DNA of 59,695 bases from Ruminococcus sp. (GTDB lineage Bacteria > Bacillota > Clostridia > Oscillospirales > Acutalibacteraceae). The translations under genes were made by a program, and so were the position numbers. Location of the stretch: NCBI GenBank assembly GCA_017395925.1, contig JAFQNJ010000065.1, positions 1 through 59,695 on the forward strand, read 5' to 3'. Below are positions 51,446 through 59,695 of this stretch, piece after piece (the stretch's first letter is position 1; each line of letters begins with the position of its first letter). The notes below the pieces were generated by a model, which worked only from the letters and a program-made list of their open reading frames with translations, was not told the origin of the DNA and searched no databases.

Positions 51446-53637
51446 GTATAAATAATAATCCTGTTCAATATAATGACTACCAAAAACTTGTGGAGATGAT
51501 GAAACAAAGCGGACACAAGTTTGACTTTGAACGTGTGCATAAGGCTTATACCTATGCTGAAGCCGCCCACGCAGACCAGAAGCGCATCTCAGGCGTACCC
51601 TATATTCTCCATCCCACTTCCGTAGCCTGCATCCTTGTAGATCTGGGTATGGATACCGACTCCGTAATTGCCGCCCTTCTTCACGATGTGGTGGAAGATA
51701 CCGAAACCACCCTTGAGGATATCAAAAAGGATTTCGGCGCAGATATAGCCTTGCTTATTGACGGTCTCACAAAACTTAAGAAAATCAAATACTCCAACCG
51801 TGAGGAGCAGCAGGCAGAGAACCTGAGAAAAATGCTCATTGCTATGAGTAATGATATCAGAGTTATCATCATCAAGCTCGCTGACAGAACCCATAATATG
51901 CGTACCATCGAATGTATGCGTGAGCAGAAGCAGCGTGATATTGCTCTGGAAACCATGGAGGTTTACGCACCTATTGCTCACCGTCTGGGTATCAAAGCAA
52001 TAAAGGAAGAACTCGAGGACCTTTCGCTTCGTTATCTGGACCCCGTTGGATATGCTGAAATTGAGAAAGAGCTTCAGCTCACAGCTCACGACAGAGGCGA
52101 TTTCATTTCTTATCTCAAGGATGAGATTATGGAGTTTGCCCAGCATAATATTGAGAATATTTCCATAAGCGGCAGAGTGAAGAGCATCCATAGCATATAC
52201 CGCAAAACCTATATGCAGGGCAAGACCATAGACCAGATTTATGACATATTTGCCGTGCGGATTATTGTTGACACTATTATCGATTGTTACAACGTTCTGG
52301 GTATGATTCACTATATGTATAAGCCTATACCCAATCGTTTCAAGGACTATATCTCAACTCCCAAGCCCAATATGTATCAGTCCCTGCATACCACTGTTAT
52401 CAGCCACAAGGGTATACCCTTCGAGGTACAGATTCGGACCAAGGATATGCACCACACCGCTGAATACGGAATCGCTGCCCACTGGAAGTATGAGGTAGGA
52501 GCAGGCGGCAAGGCTGATTCTCTGGAGGAACGTCTCACTTGGATTCGTAAAATGATTGAAATGCAGAACGAATCCGTGGACAGAACCGACATTGTCAACA
52601 CTATCAAAACCGACCTCAATCCCAACGAGGTATTTGTATTTACTCCCAAGGGTGATGTAGTCAATCTGCCTCAGGGTTCAACCGTAATCGACCTTGCCTA
52701 TGCAATTCACTCCGCAGTAGGTAACAGTATGGTAGGTGCCAAGGTTGACAGAAGAATTGTCCCCATTGATTACCAGCTCAAAACAGGCGAAATTGTTGAG
52801 ATACTCACCCAGAAAGAGGCTCAGGGTCCCAAGCGTGACTGGCTGAAAATTGTAAAGACTACCGAAGCAAAGAGTAAAATCCGTTCATGGTTCAAGAAGG
52901 AGAAACGAGAGGAAAATATAGTAGAAGGTAAAGCAGAGTTTGAACGTGAACTCAAGCGTAACGGAATTAATATTCCCGAGGAGGATCTCCCCGAATTCCT
53001 CACAAAGGTAAACCTGAAGCTTCAGGTTAACTCCCTTGATGACTTCTATGCCGCCATCGGCTACGGCGGAATTCAGCTCTGGAAGATTCTCCCCAGAGTC
53101 CGTGAACTCTATCAGAAACTCTACGAGAAGCCTCTCAACGATTTTAAGATTCCCACAACTCCTACATCAAAGCGTGTCCGTAAGGTAGGCTCAGGTGTGG
53201 CTATTGAGGGAGTGGAGGATGTACTCATCAAGTTCTCCCGATGCTGTAACCCTCTGCCCGGTGATGATATTATCGGTTTTATTACCCGCGGCTACGGCGT
53301 CTCCGTTCACAAGCGCGACTGTACCAATGTGCCAAAGGATATTTCCACCGCCGAAGAGCCCGAGCGTTGGGTTAATGCCTACTGGCAGGACATGGTAAAG
53401 GATGTCTTTCAGAGTACTCTGGAGATTATCTGCTACGACCGCACAGGTATGCTTGCAGACGTATCCAACCAGTTCTCAGCACTGCACATTATGATCCGAA
53501 GCCTTGATTGCCGCAACCTCCCCGAGGGTAAGGCTATTATCAATGCCACCATTGAAGTCAACGGTCTTGAGCACTTAAGCGGTGTTATCACAAGACTCTC
53601 AAGCATAAACGGTGTTATTTCCGTAACCAGAAGATAA
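51442..53637 (+). CDS. relA: Bifunctional (p)ppGpp synthetase/hydrolase RelA/SpoT
   Basis: Start chosen at ATG 51442, 8 bases after AAGGAG; ATG 51436 is too close. The 731-residue protein has the HD hydrolase domain (HPTSVACILVDLG, LLHDVVEDTE), the synthetase domain (GRVKSIHSIYRKTYMQGK, DIFAVRIIV, PKPNMYQSLHT), a TGS domain (VFTPKGDVVNLPQGST) and a C-terminal ACT domain. Intact HD residues suggest both synthesis and hydrolysis, as in the single Rel of most Firmicutes. Confidence 0.95.
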   Translation: MSINNNPVQYNDYQKLVEMMKQSGHKFDFERVHKAYTYAEAAHADQKRISGVPYILHPTSVACILVDLGMDTDSVIAALLHDVVEDTETTLEDIKKDFGADIALLIDGLTKLKKIKYSNREEQQAENLRKMLIAMSNDIRVIIIKLADRTHNMRTIECMREQKQRDIALETMEVYAPIAHRLGIKAIKEELEDLSLRYLDPVGYAEIEKELQLTAHDRGDFISYLKDEIMEFAQHNIENISISGRVKSIHSIYRKTYMQGKTIDQIYDIFAVRIIVDTIIDCYNVLGMIHYMYKPIPNRFKDYISTPKPNMYQSLHTTVISHKGIPFEVQIRTKDMHHTAEYGIAAHWKYEVGAGGKADSLEERLTWIRKMIEMQNESVDRTDIVNTIKTDLNPNEVFVFTPKGDVVNLPQGSTVIDLAYAIHSAVGNSMVGAKVDRRIVPIDYQLKTGEIVEILTQKEAQGPKRDWLKIVKTTEAKSKIRSWFKKEKREENIVEGKAEFERELKRNGINIPEEDLPEFLTKVNLKLQVNSLDDFYAAIGYGGIQLWKILPRVRELYQKLYEKPLNDFKIPTTPTSKRVRKVGSGVAIEGVEDVLIKFSRCCNPLPGDDIIGFITRGYGVSVHKRDCTNVPKDISTAEEPERWVNAYWQDMVKDVFQSTLEIICYDRTGMLADVSNQFSALHIMIRSLDCRNLPEGKAIINATIEVNGLEHLSGVITRLSSINGVISVTRR

Positions 53638-53652
53638 AGGGAGGCAAATTGA

Positions 53653-54105
53653 ATGAAAGCAGTAATTCAGCGCGTCAGCGAAGCCTCCGTCAAGGTGGAT
53701 GGCGAAACTGTAGGCAGTATTGATACAGGCTTTCTCATCCTGCTGGGAGTGGAGAAAGGCGACGACAAAAAAGAAGCCGAGGTGCTCTCCAATAAAATCT
53801 CAGGTCTTCGTGTCTTCTGTGATGAAAATGACAAGATGAACCTTTCCCTTGCAGATATAAATGGCAAAGTCCTTGTGATTTCAAACTTTACCCTCTGTGC
53901 CAACTGCCGCCACGGCAGAAGACCCGCGTTTGACGGTGCGGCGCCGCCCGATGAAGCAAACGAACTTTACGAGTATTTCTGCAAATGTATTAATGAAAAG
54001 AATATCGAGACTCAAAAGGGAATTTTCGGTGCCGATATGAAGGTAAGCCTTCTCAATGACGGCCCCGTAACTCTGATAATCGACTCAAAGGAGCTGGCAA
54101 GATGA
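53653..54105 (+). CDS. dtd: D-aminoacyl-tRNA deacylase
   Basis: This 150-residue enzyme has MKAVIQRVSEASVKVDG, the SNFTLCANCRHGRRPAF segment (SQFTL-type motif, with Asn and Cys variants) and DGPVTLIIDS (GPVT motif). It hydrolyses D-aminoacyl-tRNA and Gly-tRNA(Ala). It follows relA after 15 bases and overlaps the next gene by 4. Confidence 0.93.
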   Translation: MKAVIQRVSEASVKVDGETVGSIDTGFLILLGVEKGDDKKEAEVLSNKISGLRVFCDENDKMNLSLADINGKVLVISNFTLCANCRHGRRPAFDGAAPPDEANELYEYFCKCINEKNIETQKGIFGADMKVSLLNDGPVTLIIDSKELAR

Positions 54106-54734
54106 TTGAAGTCAAAGCCTTTTCTGTGGGAAGCCTCGGCACCAACTGCTACGTTGTCACCCATAAGGAGACAGGTGAAACAGCAGTTGTTGACCCTGGT
54201 GGGGATAACCTTTCTCTTATGGGATATCTGGACGAAATAGGTGAGGAGAACATAAAATACATCCTCCTGACTCACGGCCACTACGACCATATCGCAAGTG
54301 CAAAGAAACTCTCCGATAAATATTCTGCCGACATTGTAATATCAGAGGATGAAGAGATTTTCCTCAGGGACGAGAACTTGAATCTGGCAGGATTTTTAGG
54401 CTGTATCTGCTATGAACCCTTCTCTGCGGATATTCTTCTTGCAGATGGCGACAAGCTTGCTCTGGGTGATGCAGAGTTTACCTTTATCCTCACTCCGGGA
54501 CACACCAAGGGCGGCGGATGCTATGTGTTTTCTGAGGACAGAATTCTCTTCTCTGGCGATACCCTCTTTGCAGGCTCCATCGGCAGAACCGATTTTCCCA
54601 CATCCGACTATTTCGAGATGCTCCGTTCACTTCGTAAACTCAGAAATTTAACCGGAGATTTCAAACTCTATCCCGGACACAACTCAACATCAACACTTCA
54701 GTATGAGCGTGAGCACAATATGTTTATGCGATAA
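54102..54734 (+). CDS. Metallo-beta-lactamase fold hydrolase (glyoxalase II-like)
   Basis: This 210-residue protein has the metal motif LLTHGHYDHI, later His at TPGHTKGGGCY, and Asp/His at SGDTLFAGSIGRTDFP and YPGHN. It fits the YcbL/GloB-like family that hydrolyses thioesters such as S-lactoylglutathione or bacillithiol adducts; the substrate here is unknown. Confidence 0.88.
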   Translation: MIEVKAFSVGSLGTNCYVVTHKETGETAVVDPGGDNLSLMGYLDEIGEENIKYILLTHGHYDHIASAKKLSDKYSADIVISEDEEIFLRDENLNLAGFLGCICYEPFSADILLADGDKLALGDAEFTFILTPGHTKGGGCYVFSEDRILFSGDTLFAGSIGRTDFPTSDYFEMLRSLRKLRNLTGDFKLYPGHNSTSTLQYEREHNMFMR

Positions 54735-54760
54735 CACTGCTCTATGCAATTAATTTGACT

Positions 54761-56224
54761 ATGAATCTGTATATTGTAAATCATAAATTTCACTATGAAC
54801 TTGAAAATTTAACAAGGGCATTTCTTCCTAACGATAAAATTAACGTGGTGCATCTTGAGGGAATCCCCGAGACATCTGAACTCCCTGCAATTATCAGCAG
54901 TATGGAGGATGAAACCATAAAAGTTTCCCTCATAGCAGAAGATTTTGAGGGAAGCAGATGCTCTGCGCTCACCGCTGACAACGAGCTTTCCATGGCGACA
55001 ATGCTCTATGAGCTTCTCTGTGAGTATACAGGCATCACCTTGAGCTGGGGACTTCTCACAGGAGTCCGTCCCATTAAACTTCTTCGCCGTCTCAAGGAAA
55101 CCATGGGAGCAGAGGAAGCATCCCGATATTTTAGGGAGAAACTTCTCGTAAGTGACGAAAAGCTTTCCTTGGCAGAGAAAACCTGCGAGTATGAGCAGAA
55201 GATTCTCGACCTCTCAAAAAGGGATTCCTTCAGCCTCTATATTTCGATCCCCTTCTGTCCCACAAGGTGCAGCTATTGCTCCTTTGTGTCCCAGTCGGTG
55301 GAGAAGGCAAAACACCTTATTGCACCTTATGTTGAGCTCCTCTGCGAAGAGATTAAACGCACCGCCGAGATTACCCGCACCTTGGGTCTGCGTCTTGAGA
55401 CAGTATATATGGGCGGCGGAACTCCCACTACTCTGGAAGCGGAGCATCTGTCACGAATTCTCTCCACAGTCAGGGAAAATTTCGACCTGAGCACTCTGCG
55501 GGAATTTACCGTAGAAGCGGGCAGACCCGATACCATAACCGAGGAGAAGCTCAAAGCAATTATTGAAAACGGATGCGACCGTCTCAGTGTAAATCCCCAG
55601 ACTCTCAATCCCAAAGCTTTGGAGAGTATCGGCAGAAAGCATACTGTCGAGGATTTCTTCAGAAGCTTCGAACTATCCCGAAAAGCAGGCTTCAAGCATA
55701 TAAACACCGACCTCATAGCAGGTCTTCCTCTTGATACTCCCGAAACCTTTGCTGAGACAATATCGGGTATACTGAACCTTGCTCCCGAGAGCATCACGAT
55801 TCACACGCTCTCAATGAAGCGGAGTTCGCAACTTACATCTGATAATATGAAACTTCTGCGAGAAGATGCAAAAGCTGTCTCGGAGATGCTTCAAAACGGC
55901 TACAATGCTCTCTGTTCAAAGGGATACATTCCGTATTATCTCTATCGACAGAGCAGAATGGTTGGAAATATGGAGAATATCGGTTGGTCCAAACCCGGCT
56001 TCGAGGGCCTTTATAATGTATACATAATGGACGAAACACACAGTATATTTGCCTGTGGAGCAGGCGCGGTCAGCAAGCTCCGCGACCCCGACAGCGAGAA
56101 CATTGAACGTATATTTAACTTCAAGTATCCATATGAATATAACGCAAGATTCGAAGAGCTTATGGAGAGAAAGAATGCTATAATACCTTTCTATAAGTCA
56201 ATACTTGCAAAAGGAGATATATAA
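54761..56224 (+). CDS. hemZ: Radical SAM coproporphyrinogen dehydrogenase-like protein HemZ
   Basis: Start taken at ATG 54761 (no clear ribosome site; TTG 54755 possible). The 487-residue protein has the radical SAM cluster CPTRCSYC (CxxxCxxC), the HemN-like YMGGGTPTTLEAEHL, VNPQTLNPKALESIGR and TDLIAGLPLDTPETF. HemZ proteins oxidise coproporphyrinogen III in oxygen-free haem synthesis, or act on other substrates. No other haem genes are near. It overlaps the following flippase gene by one base. Confidence 0.9.
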   Translation: MNLYIVNHKFHYELENLTRAFLPNDKINVVHLEGIPETSELPAIISSMEDETIKVSLIAEDFEGSRCSALTADNELSMATMLYELLCEYTGITLSWGLLTGVRPIKLLRRLKETMGAEEASRYFREKLLVSDEKLSLAEKTCEYEQKILDLSKRDSFSLYISIPFCPTRCSYCSFVSQSVEKAKHLIAPYVELLCEEIKRTAEITRTLGLRLETVYMGGGTPTTLEAEHLSRILSTVRENFDLSTLREFTVEAGRPDTITEEKLKAIIENGCDRLSVNPQTLNPKALESIGRKHTVEDFFRSFELSRKAGFKHINTDLIAGLPLDTPETFAETISGILNLAPESITIHTLSMKRSSQLTSDNMKLLREDAKAVSEMLQNGYNALCSKGYIPYYLYRQSRMVGNMENIGWSKPGFEGLYNVYIMDETHSIFACGAGAVSKLRDPDSENIERIFNFKYPYEYNARFEELMERKNAIIPFYKSILAKGDI

Positions 56225-57990
56225 TGGGCGAAAAAACAGTAAAATCCAGAAACTCGTCCCAGAGTTTTCTCAAAGGTGCATTTATTCTTACCTTGAGTAT
56301 GGTGGCGGTCAAACTCTGCGGTCTTGCCCAGAAAGTACTGCTTACAAATCTGTATTCCACCCTTGAAGGTAACTATGCAGAATTCGGTACAGCTCTTTTT
56401 TCAAATGCATACGAGCTCTATGTGCCGCTCTTTACCCTTGCCACAGTAGGCTTCCCCATAGCGGTATCAAGGCTTGTATCCGAGAGCTACGCAAAAGAAC
56501 GATACAACGATATTAAGCAGATATATAAGGTAGCAATTCCCTTCTTTATAGTAATGGGACTTGTCTGCTTCCTGCTTATGGGTGTGGGCAGCTTCTTCTA
56601 TATTGACTACATCGACTCACCCTATTCATTGCCTGCGATGCTTGTCTTGGCACCCACGATATTCTTCGGATGCCTTGTGTCTGTTTACCGCGGATACTAT
56701 GAGGGTCTCAGGAATATGACACCCACCGCAGTTTCCGAAGTGGTTGAGGCATTCTCGAAAATCGCAATAGGTGTTGTGCTTTCCTATATTATAGTGAATG
56801 TAGGAGTCAACCGGTTTGAAACAACAGGCAAAATATTCGGTATGTCCTTTGAAAACGGTGATGACGCCTACCGAACCCTTGTTGCAATTTCCGTTGCGGC
56901 ATCTATTTTCGGTATCACTATGGGAAGTGTTCTCGCTTTCCTCTATCTGAGAATTCGCTTTGCTGTGAAAAAAGGTGACATACCTCCTCAGTTTTATCTC
57001 CGCTCAGAGGCGGCAATAAGCAGGGGAGAGACCTTCAAGAAAATGTGCGTTACCGCTCTGCCCGTTGGTATCGGTGCACTTGTAATGAGCATTTCAAGCA
57101 CCATTGATGCTACAATTATTCAGAAACTGATGTATAATATGGCAGTCAATGAGCCCGAGGCTCTCCTTGCAGAATTCAACCACGTTCTAGATAACGAAAT
57201 CACCCCTGAAAAAATTACAATCCACACCTGCATATGGGGCTATTACAGTGCGGCAATAACTCTTTCATCTTTGGTGGTATCGGTCACCCAGGTGTTTGGT
57301 ACCAGTGCGATGCCCAACGTTACCAATGCCTACACCAAAGGAAACCGTACAGAGCTCAAAGAGTCTATGGAGACGGTACTGAGGCTTACAACTATGGTAA
57401 CCTTCCCTTGTGCCTTGGGGCTTGCAGTTCTTTCGACGCCCATACTCTCTCTTGTGTATTCGGGAAATCCCAATATCTCCGTTTTCGGCGGAGAGGTGCT
57501 ACAGGTTCTGGGCATATCGGTAATCTTTATGGGTACAATAACCCCGATTTGCTCTATGCTTCAGGGTGTGGGCAAGGTTAAATCCACAATGTATATCTAC
57601 ATTTTCGGTACCTTTGCAAAAATCATAGTTTCATATCTCTTCGCACGCAATGTATCCATTAATATAGTAGGTGCCGCTATAGGTTCTCTTGTGTCCAATT
57701 TCCTGATGTGCGTTGTTGCGATGTTCCTGCTTATCAGAAGTACGGGTATAGTTCCTAACTTTATCGCGGCGGCTATAAAACCTATGATTGGTGCAGTATT
57801 CTGCGGTGCCTCGGCATATCTTTTCTACTATGTTCTGAATCTTCACGTAATACTTGCTATCGCATTGGCAGCGCTTGTGTATCTGATTATCCTGCTTGCG
57901 TTGCGTACATTCACTAAAAATGAAATTTTATTGCTTCCAAAAGGTAAAAATATTGTAATAATACTTGAAAAATTGCATCTGATAAGGTAA
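56224..57990 (+). CDS. MurJ/SpoVB-like lipid flippase (MOP superfamily)
   Basis: This 588-residue protein with about 14 transmembrane helices has FPIAVSRLVSESYA, ALPVGIGALVMSISSTIDATIIQKLM and GNPNISVFGGEVLQVLGISVIFMG, all typical of the polysaccharide transport/MurJ/SpoVB group. It probably flips lipid-linked peptidoglycan or glycan precursors. Whether it serves vegetative wall growth or the spore cortex cannot be told from sequence; there is no sigma-E promoter in front because it is coupled to hemZ. Confidence 0.88.
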   Translation: MGEKTVKSRNSSQSFLKGAFILTLSMVAVKLCGLAQKVLLTNLYSTLEGNYAEFGTALFSNAYELYVPLFTLATVGFPIAVSRLVSESYAKERYNDIKQIYKVAIPFFIVMGLVCFLLMGVGSFFYIDYIDSPYSLPAMLVLAPTIFFGCLVSVYRGYYEGLRNMTPTAVSEVVEAFSKIAIGVVLSYIIVNVGVNRFETTGKIFGMSFENGDDAYRTLVAISVAASIFGITMGSVLAFLYLRIRFAVKKGDIPPQFYLRSEAAISRGETFKKMCVTALPVGIGALVMSISSTIDATIIQKLMYNMAVNEPEALLAEFNHVLDNEITPEKITIHTCIWGYYSAAITLSSLVVSVTQVFGTSAMPNVTNAYTKGNRTELKESMETVLRLTTMVTFPCALGLAVLSTPILSLVYSGNPNISVFGGEVLQVLGISVIFMGTITPICSMLQGVGKVKSTMYIYIFGTFAKIIVSYLFARNVSINIVGAAIGSLVSNFLMCVVAMFLLIRSTGIVPNFIAAAIKPMIGAVFCGASAYLFYYVLNLHVILAIALAALVYLIILLALRTFTKNEILLLPKGKNIVIILEKLHLIR

Positions 57991-58002
57991 AATGTGAGTT
58001 AT

Positions 58003-58024
58003 AAAGCGTATTCTGCGCTTTTTA
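58003..58024 (+). terminator. Terminator before mazG
   Basis: AAAGCG (58003-58008) pairs with CGCTTT (58016-58021), with a seven-base loop, followed by T. Confidence 0.6.
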
Positions 58025-58037
58025 CGGAGGAATTCAA

Positions 58038-58829
58038 GTGGATTATACTTTTAAAGAAAAATACAATTTCGAAGATTTAGTAGAAATTCTCAGAATACTC
58101 CGTGCTCCCGGCGGTTGTCCTTGGGACAGGGAGCAAACTCACGAGAGCATCCGTCGCAATTTTATCGAGGAGACCTACGAGGCTGTGGAGGCTATCGACA
58201 CAGGTAACAAGGAGCTTCTTTGCGAAGAACTTGGTGACGTAATGCTTCAGGTGGTTTTTCACGCACAGATTTCTCAGGATGCAGGCGGTTTTGATATTAA
58301 CGAAGTCTGCGATGGCATCTGTAAGAAACTCATAGTCCGTCATCCTCATGTTTTTGCGGATGTAAGTGCCGACACCAGCGAAAAGGTACTGGAGAACTGG
58401 GACAAGATAAAAATGCAGACCAAGTCCCAGACCACTTACGCAGACACCTTAAGAAGTGTAAGTCCTGCTCTGCCGTCTCTCATCCGTGCAGAAAAGGTTC
58501 AGCACAAAGCCGCAAAATGCGGTTTCGACTGGGACAGCGTAGAGGGTGCACTCTCAAAGGTTTCTGAGGAAACCGAAGAACTCAGAGAGGCAATAACTCA
58601 GCAGGATAATGAGCGCATCAGCGATGAGTTGGGAGACCTTCTTTTTTCAGTTGTCAATGTCTCCAGATTTGTTGATGTTGATGCCGAGAAATCACTGGGC
58701 GACTCAACATGCAAGTTTATCGAGCGCTTCTCAAAGGTTGAGCAGGTAGCTCTCAGTCGCGGCATTGATATGAAGACTGCAACTCTCAGTGAACTTGATG
58801 CAATCTGGGATGAGATCAAGCACGCTTAA
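58038..58829 (+). CDS. mazG: Nucleoside triphosphate pyrophosphohydrolase MazG
   Basis: This 263-residue protein starts at GTG behind GGAGG. It has two MazG domains, the first with RILRAPGGCPWDREQTHESI and EETYEAVEAI then EELGDVMLQVVFHA, the second with EETEELREAI then DELGDLLFSVV. EExxE and ExxD metal motifs are intact in both. It removes pyrophosphate from abnormal NTPs. Confidence 0.94.
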   Translation: MDYTFKEKYNFEDLVEILRILRAPGGCPWDREQTHESIRRNFIEETYEAVEAIDTGNKELLCEELGDVMLQVVFHAQISQDAGGFDINEVCDGICKKLIVRHPHVFADVSADTSEKVLENWDKIKMQTKSQTTYADTLRSVSPALPSLIRAEKVQHKAAKCGFDWDSVEGALSKVSEETEELREAITQQDNERISDELGDLLFSVVNVSRFVDVDAEKSLGDSTCKFIERFSKVEQVALSRGIDMKTATLSELDAIWDEIKHA

Positions 58830-58887
58830 TTAACCGATTATCGGCATTGCCGAATAAATATTAATAAAAAAACACGGAGGTTCAATT

Positions 58888-59163
58888 ATGAACAAGACAG
58901 AATTAGTAGCAGCAGTTGCTGCAAAGAGCGGCCTTTCCAAGAAAGATGCAGATGCAGCAGTAGCAGCTCTCCTCGACACAATCGTTGAGTCCATCGCAGC
59001 AGGCGAGAAGATTTCTCTCGTAGGCTTCGGTACTTTCGAGCAGAGAACAAGAAACGCAAGAACAGGTTGCGATCCCAGAACAAACGCAAAGATCGAGATT
59101 CCTGCTTCCAAGGTTCCCGCTTTCAAGGCTGGTAAGGCTTTCAAGGACGCTGTTAACAAGTAA
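58888..59163 (+). CDS. hup: HU DNA-binding protein
   Basis: This 91-residue protein starts [20 protein letters not shown] and has the core [19 protein letters not shown] and the arm residues [20 protein letters not shown]. It is the chromosome-compacting histone-like protein. Codon use is strongly biased, fitting high expression; GGAGG precedes ATG. Confidence 0.97.
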   Translation: MNKTELVAAVAAKSGLSKKDADAAVAALLDTIVESIAAGEKISLVGFGTFEQRTRNARTGCDPRTNAKIEIPASKVPAFKAGKAFKDAVNK

Positions 59164-59175
59164 TTAACTTTTCAG

Positions 59176-59202
59176 AGGGCATACTTCGGGTATGCCCTTT
59201 GT
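59176..59202 (+). terminator. Terminator after hup
   Basis: An AGGGCATAC/GTATGCCCT hairpin with a TTCGG loop is followed by TT. It lies 12 bases after the hup stop; rqcP may be read through. Confidence 0.6.
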
Positions 59203-59221
59203 TATATATTTCGGAGGGAAT

Positions 59222-59461
59222 ATGAGACTCGACAAATATCTCAAGGTGTCCAGACTTATCAAGCGAAGAACTGTTGCGGCTGAAGCCTGCGCCGCGGGAA
59301 AAATCTCCGTCAACGGCAGAGTTCAGAAAGCATCCTATGACGTGAAGATAGGCGACGTGCTTGAAATCACCTTTGGCGAGAAAGTCATCAGACTTCAGGT
59401 GGTTTCCGTGCAGGAGGTTGTCCGCAAAGAGGATGCCGATTCAATGTATAAAGCAATTTAA
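59222..59461 (+). CDS. rqcP: RqcP/YabO S4-domain RNA-binding protein
   Basis: ATG 59222 behind GGAGGG gives 79 residues, mostly one S4 domain (MRLDKYLKVSRLIKRRTVA, GKISVNGRVQK). In Bacillus, RqcP joins RqcH and 50S subunits in alanine-tail ribosome quality control. Order hup-rqcP-yabP is the Firmicutes standard. Confidence 0.9.
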   Translation: MRLDKYLKVSRLIKRRTVAAEACAAGKISVNGRVQKASYDVKIGDVLEITFGEKVIRLQVVSVQEVVRKEDADSMYKAI

Positions 59462-59532
59462 TCATTCATAAATTACATCTCCTTTTCGTATATTTGATAT
59501 GTGTATATTCGGATACGGAAAGGAGTTAATTT

Positions 59533-59695
59533 ATGCAGGAATTATCTCAGGGTAGGGAGCACAGCCTTACACTTGTCGCAAGAGAAAAGCTGGAGATATC
59601 GGGTGTGTCGGATGTCAAAGGCTTCAACGAGGATACCATAAGTGTTATAACTGACAGAGGAAACCTTATAGTCAAGGGTGAAAACCTTCACATCA
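59533..59695 (+). CDS. yabP: YabP sporulation protein, N-terminal part (3' end outside window)
   Basis: ATG 59533 follows AAGGAG. The 54 visible codons encode REHSLTLVAREKLEISGVSD, VKGFNEDTISVITDRGNLIV and KGENLHI, matching the YabP/YqfC sporulation family. YabP with YabQ is needed for cortex formation. A sigma-E promoter may lie in the upstream AT-rich region (GTATATT at 59488), but the -10 match is weak. Confidence 0.85.
   Translation, partial: MQELSQGREHSLTLVAREKLEISGVSDVKGFNEDTISVITDRGNLIVKGENLHI

Noticed and set aside
58838-58860. TCGGC/GCCGA hairpin after mazG considered as a terminator
   Set aside because: The stem is short with a three-base loop and no T tract, so the evidence is too weak.
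59488-59518. Sigma-E promoter for yabP
   Set aside because: A GTATATT -35 is present but the -10 (GGATACGG region) fits poorly and the spacing is off, so it is not listed as a feature.
1-59695. tRNA, rRNA, insertion sequences, prophage or integrase genes
   Set aside because: None was found on reading intergenic regions and ORFs; a tRNA scan could confirm.

Overview
The window reads as one contiguous chromosomal segment of a spore-forming, Gram-positive clostridial anaerobe, most likely a Ruminococcus-like (Oscillospiraceae) gut bacterium. The basis is type I dockerins on secreted proteins, CBM26-like starch-binding modules with Pro-Thr linkers, sporulation genes (SipL, SpoIVA, YabP), HprK, the Rex repressor, and the Firmicutes order ispA-dxs-tlyA-nadK-argR-recN. 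No rRNA, tRNA, insertion sequence, prophage or CRISPR array was seen. The species is an inference.

Layout. 1-2730: 3' part of a huge secreted protein with an InlB-type repeat. 2738-8905: the most unusual region. A 52-residue peptide gene has its own consensus promoter and terminator. It is followed by a separately promoted operon encoding a secreted LRR-dockerin protein, an HPr-kinase-like ATPase, a PqqD-like peptide-recognition protein, an ABC exporter, an NTP_transf_5-type nucleotidyltransferase and a HAD protein. This looks like a peptide maturation and export system (RiPP-like) without a recognisable lasso cyclase or radical SAM enzyme. 8962-12834 (minus): aconitase, NADP-isocitrate dehydrogenase and Rex in one operon. 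12922-18599: housekeeping genes (typA, an exonuclease, a coiled-coil plus sigma-like pair, pgeF, an RNA pseudouridine synthase).

18737-24817: two paralogous secreted dockerin proteins combining CBM26-like starch-binding modules with a CBM9/DOMON-like domain. Between them lie an orphan Wzz-like membrane protein and two very small ORFs. 24823-27982: sipL and spoIVA, each behind a sigma-E-like promoter, together specifying the spore coat basement layer. 28099-31398: sodium-pump decarboxylase subunits gamma and beta without alpha, then a Wzz/BY-kinase pair for exopolysaccharide control. 31515-36746: an aminotransferase, a divergent SecD with a short SecF-like partner behind a structured leader, and a zinc/manganese-type ABC transporter.

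36745-37795 (minus): a DUF4363 protein and a YetF/DUF421 protein. 38012-42467: hprK, a PHP hydrolase, murB, rapZ and whiA, which couple carbon regulation and the cell wall. 42484-49388: xseB, ispA, dxs, tlyA, nadK, argR and recN. 49409-57990: recJ, relA, dtd, an MBL hydrolase, hemZ and a MurJ/SpoVB-like flippase. 58038-59695: mazG, HU, rqcP and the start of yabP.

Genes are tightly packed, with many 1-20 base overlaps implying translational coupling. Convergent operons are separated by strong, often bidirectional hairpin terminators.
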